Source: JAFDBW01 sp963825575
GTDB lineage: Bacteria; Desulfobacterota; Desulfuromonadia; Desulfuromonadales; BM103
Assembly (NCBI GenBank): GCA_963825575.1
Contig: CAWGUB010000002.1
Span: 30,574 to 94,573, forward strand
Direction: 5' to 3'
DNA: 64,000 nucleotides
In this document: in pieces, positions 61,915-64,000 of the stretch
Position numbering within the stretch: position 1 is the stretch's first letter
How the letters are laid out: every line of letters starts with the position of its first letter
Notes under the pieces: generated by a model
Told to the model about the DNA's origin: nothing
The model's database searches: none
What the model saw: the letters and a program-made list of their open reading frames with translations, nothing else
Position numbers and translations under genes: made by a program

Positions 61915-62670
61915 CTACTCACGCCCCTGAAAGTAAGGCAGGATTTTTCTGATCATGGTTTTGTCTGCAGCGGAAAGACGCTTTCTCTGCGTGTACTCCT
62001 TGAAGAAAAACAACCGCTGGGTTCGGCTGAGCTGGTATTTGGCGACCTTGTCGAGGCACGCCAGATCCTTGATGATGCGACGCGGCAGCAGAAACGCCGG
62101 CCAGCGCTGACCAACCGGGCAGTCGATCAGGTAGACTTGAGGGTTCTCCTCGTCCTGGGTGACCAGGATATTCCTCCATTTCAGGTCGTTGTGACAGAAC
62201 CTGTAATCGTGGAGTGTCCGGGCGATACGGGCGACCTGCGTGATGACCTGTCGAACCCATTTCCTGTTCTGAATTAATCTCGGTGTTTCTTTTACGGTGG
62301 TGGCCAGGTCAACAGCATTTTCTACGGCCAGGGTTATGAGTGCGCCGCGCGCTGATTTGTTGAAGATGTGCTCTTCGCCGTAGGCAACGACCTCGGCCGC
62401 CGGGATCTTGAGCCGTTTGAAAAGCAACTGGTTTTCAGCTTCCTTGGTCATTCGTGAAAATCTGAACCAGACGTGCTTGCCCTTGGTTCTGCGGTAACGC
62501 TTTACGTAGAAGGTGTTTGCCCCCGCGGAGATCTTGAATACGATACTTTTCTTATCTTTGGCAACGGGCGTGCCGGAAAGGGAGAAAACCTTTTCAAGTG
62601 AACAGAACAGCTCTGCGGCCGAACTGTCAAGCCAGGGCGTTAAAATTGTCCATCCGAGTTTTTTAAACAT
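61915..62670 (-). CDS. Lipopolysaccharide kinase (WaaP/InaA-like)
   Basis: A 251-residue kinase-fold protein with an intact catalytic loop HNDLKWRNIL (Asp162, Asn167), the metal-binding LIDCP segment (Asp183) and an N-lobe lysine in FYVKRYRR. Such enzymes phosphorylate heptose or Kdo of the LPS core. It is 35 bases downstream of trpS on the same strand. It is distinct from the degenerate InaA-type protein at 44717, which lacks the clear HxD loop. Confidence 0.85.
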   Translation of the reverse strand: MFKKLGWTILTPWLDSSAAELFCSLEKVFSLSGTPVAKDKKSIVFKISAGANTFYVKRYRRTKGKHVWFRFSRMTKEAENQLLFKRLKIPAAEVVAYGEEHIFNKSARGALITLAVENAVDLATTVKETPRLIQNRKWVRQVITQVARIARTLHDYRFCHNDLKWRNILVTQDEENPQVYLIDCPVGQRWPAFLLPRRIIKDLACLDKVAKYQLSRTQRLFFFKEYTQRKRLSAADKTMIRKILPYFQGRE

Positions 62671-62705
62671 ATCCGGTTCGTTGTCCCGTGCCGGTTGACA
62701 GAAGG

Positions 62706-63673
62706 TCAGTAGGCCAGGCCGGTCTTCTTCCGTACCTTGCGCAACGTCTTGCTCGCCACCCAGCGGGCTTTCTCTGCGCCGCTGGCAAGGATCTTCCGGA
62801 TAGCGTCGGGGTTGGCGAGCAGTTCCTTACGATATTCAGCCTGTGGTGCAAAGTAATCCCGAACTGTCTCGAAGAGCTCCTGCTTGACATCGCCAAACGC
62901 CAGGCCACCGGACTGGTATCTTTGTCTCAGAGAGGCATCGCTCTCCTTATCGAGGAAGAGGCGGAAGATCTTGTAGACATTGCAGATCATCGGGATTTTT
63001 CGGGTCTTCGACCGGGATCGGTGCGGTGACAATGCGCATGATCTGTTTGCGCAGCGCCTTGTCCTCGGCGAACAGGTCGATGGTGTTGCCGTAGCTCTTG
63101 CTCATCTTCTGCCCGTCGAGTCCGGGAACCGTGGCGACATCATCGTCAATTTCCGGTTCCGGCAGGGTGAAAATGTCGCCGTACTGGTTGTTGAACTTGA
63201 TGGCGATGTCACGAGCGACCTCGACGTGCTGCTTCTGGTCCTTGCCGACTGGAACCTTTTCGCTCTGGAACAGGAGGATGTCGGCGGTCATCAGCACCGG
63301 GTAGGCAAACAGGCCATGGTTGGCGGCGATGCCCTTTGCCGACCTTGTCCTTGTAGCTGTGGCAGCGCTCCAGCAGGCCCATCGGAGTGAAGTTGGAAAG
63401 AATCCAGGTCAGTTCCTGAACCTCCGGTACGTCGGACTGCACCCAGAAGGTGCTCTGCTCAGGATCCATGCCGAGGGCCAGGAAGTTGGCTGCCGCCTCA
63501 ATGGTTCCGCGGGCCAGGACCTTGCCATCGCTGAGCGAGGTCTGGGCATGGTAGTTGGCGATGAAACAGAAGAGCTCGGATTCTTCCTGGTAGGCAATCA
63601 TCTTCGACATCATGCCGAAGTAGTTGCCGAGGTGCAGGGAACCGGAAGGTTGTATGCCGGATAGAACGCGCAT
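62706..63673 (-). CDS. trpS: Tryptophanyl-tRNA synthetase (two frameshifts as sequenced)
   Basis: About 321 residues if two extra bases are removed, the usual TrpRS length. Part 1 (63673 leftwards) has MRVLSGIQPSGSLHLGNYFG with the HIGH-like motif and MGLLERCHSYKDKVGKG. Part 2 (to about 62990) has FAYPVLMTADILLFQSEKVPVGKDQKQH and the KMSKS motif GLDGQKMSKSYGN. Part 3 (to 62706) has the anticodon-binding C-terminus. The first shift is one extra G in the GGG run near 63332-63334 (minus strand); the second lies near 62983-63000. Since the gene is normally essential, sequencing errors are more likely than decay. Confidence 0.9.
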
Positions 63674-63940
63674 GTTGATACCTCTTGAACGGTAGGTTTT
63701 TCTTTGTCCGAGGGAAACTATCAGAAATGAGGACAGAATTCAATTAGAGAGAATTGCCGAAAATCTGCAGGGTTTTGGATTTGCCATGTTTTTTGTGCAC
63801 GATGTAGTAGAGACCGTCAGTCGCTATACGGCCTGGCCGCTGACGTTGTTAACTCCGGGGGGCGACAGATTATCAAACTCAGAAACTTGTCACACTGACT
63901 GGAACACTCAAAGGAGAAACATTGCGAAATCAATCCCCTC

Positions 63941-64000
63941 TCATTCAAGCCTTCTCAGCATCACCCGTTGAATAAACTGCGTCAGGTCGAGTTCCAGGCT
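63941..64000 (-). CDS. C-terminal end of an unidentified protein, cut by window edge
   Basis: A minus-strand frame open from the window edge to a TGA at 63941-63943 encodes 19 residues (SLELDLTQFIQRVMLRRLE). It is too short to identify. It lies upstream of trpS on the same strand with a gap of about 270 bases in which I see no gene or clear signal. Confidence 0.3.
   Translation of the reverse strand, partial: SLELDLTQFIQRVMLRRLE

Noticed and set aside
63786..63971. Plus-strand frame of 61 codons near the right edge
   Set aside because: No ribosome binding site or recognisable motif; it overlaps the end of a minus-strand frame.
1..64000. tRNA/rRNA genes, CRISPR arrays, insertion sequences, prophage or attachment sites
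   Set aside because: Reading the intergenic gaps I found no cloverleaf with a CCA end, no regularly spaced direct repeats, no transposase or integrase and no target-site duplications. A tRNAscan or IS search could still find something short.

Overview
The window looks like a chromosomal segment of a Gram-negative anaerobe, most plausibly a Desulfuromonadales/Geobacter-like member of the Desulfobacterota. That placement is an inference from content: a DUF485 plus acetate/solute symporter pair, many sigma-54 activators, a glycyl radical enzyme, a NrfJ-like lipoprotein, TIGR04211-type SH3 protein, LPS kinases and an EptA-like enzyme. I see no rRNA, tRNA, CRISPR array, insertion sequence or phage gene.

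Layout. 1-15.6 kb is mostly housekeeping: edge of a membrane sensor, an rRNA methyltransferase, an AI-2E-type permease, a cNMP-binding protein, uvrC, YceI, a lipoprotein, malQ, prfC, asnS, a DMT permease, proC and an SH3/coiled-coil membrane protein. 15.7-17.1 kb is a REC-GAF-GGDEF diguanylate cyclase. 17.3-39.6 kb is a large island for hydroxyproline/proline catabolism: two paralogous PAS/sigma-54 activators, a complete Liv-type ABC importer, SDR and aldo/keto reductases, an Fe-S serine dehydratase, a probable delta1-pyrroline-2-carboxylate reductase and trans-3-hydroxyproline dehydratase, a glycyl-radical trans-4-hydroxyproline dehydratase (HypD) with its activase, then P5C dehydrogenase and proline dehydrogenase. 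39.7-43.3 kb has MATE and DMT permeases and an M23 peptidase. 43.7-57.7 kb is an envelope regulon: methyltransferase, InaA-type kinase, EptA-like transferase, a histidine kinase/NtrC-type pair, then a second operon with a receiver protein, YceI, type III polyketide synthase, RND exporter, exported protein, UbiE-like methyltransferase and FAD monooxygenase. 57.8-64 kb has an acetate-type symporter with DUF485 partner, small proteins, an LPS-kinase-like gene and trpS.

How the genes work together. Trans-3-hydroxyproline would be dehydrated and reduced to proline; trans-4-hydroxyproline would be dehydrated by HypD to P5C; ProDH and P5C dehydrogenase then deliver glutamate. Three units of this island (liv, hypD, pruA-putA) carry clear -24/-12 sigma-54 promoters with upstream inverted repeats of the form TATGC-N6-GCATA or TATTC-N6-GAATA, which are candidate binding sites for the two local activators. 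Separately, the two envelope operons each have a sigma-54 promoter preceded by a GTAC-N8-GTAC inverted repeat at exactly the same distance, pointing to the NtrC-type regulator encoded between them. The second operon resembles the streptomycete srsABC phenolic-lipid genes (type III PKS, methyltransferase, flavin hydroxylase) with export genes added; this is the best candidate for an undescribed system.

Quality caution. Four conserved genes (hypD, a methyltransferase, the RND exporter, trpS twice) are broken by what look like single-base insertions, so sequencing or assembly indels are likely.
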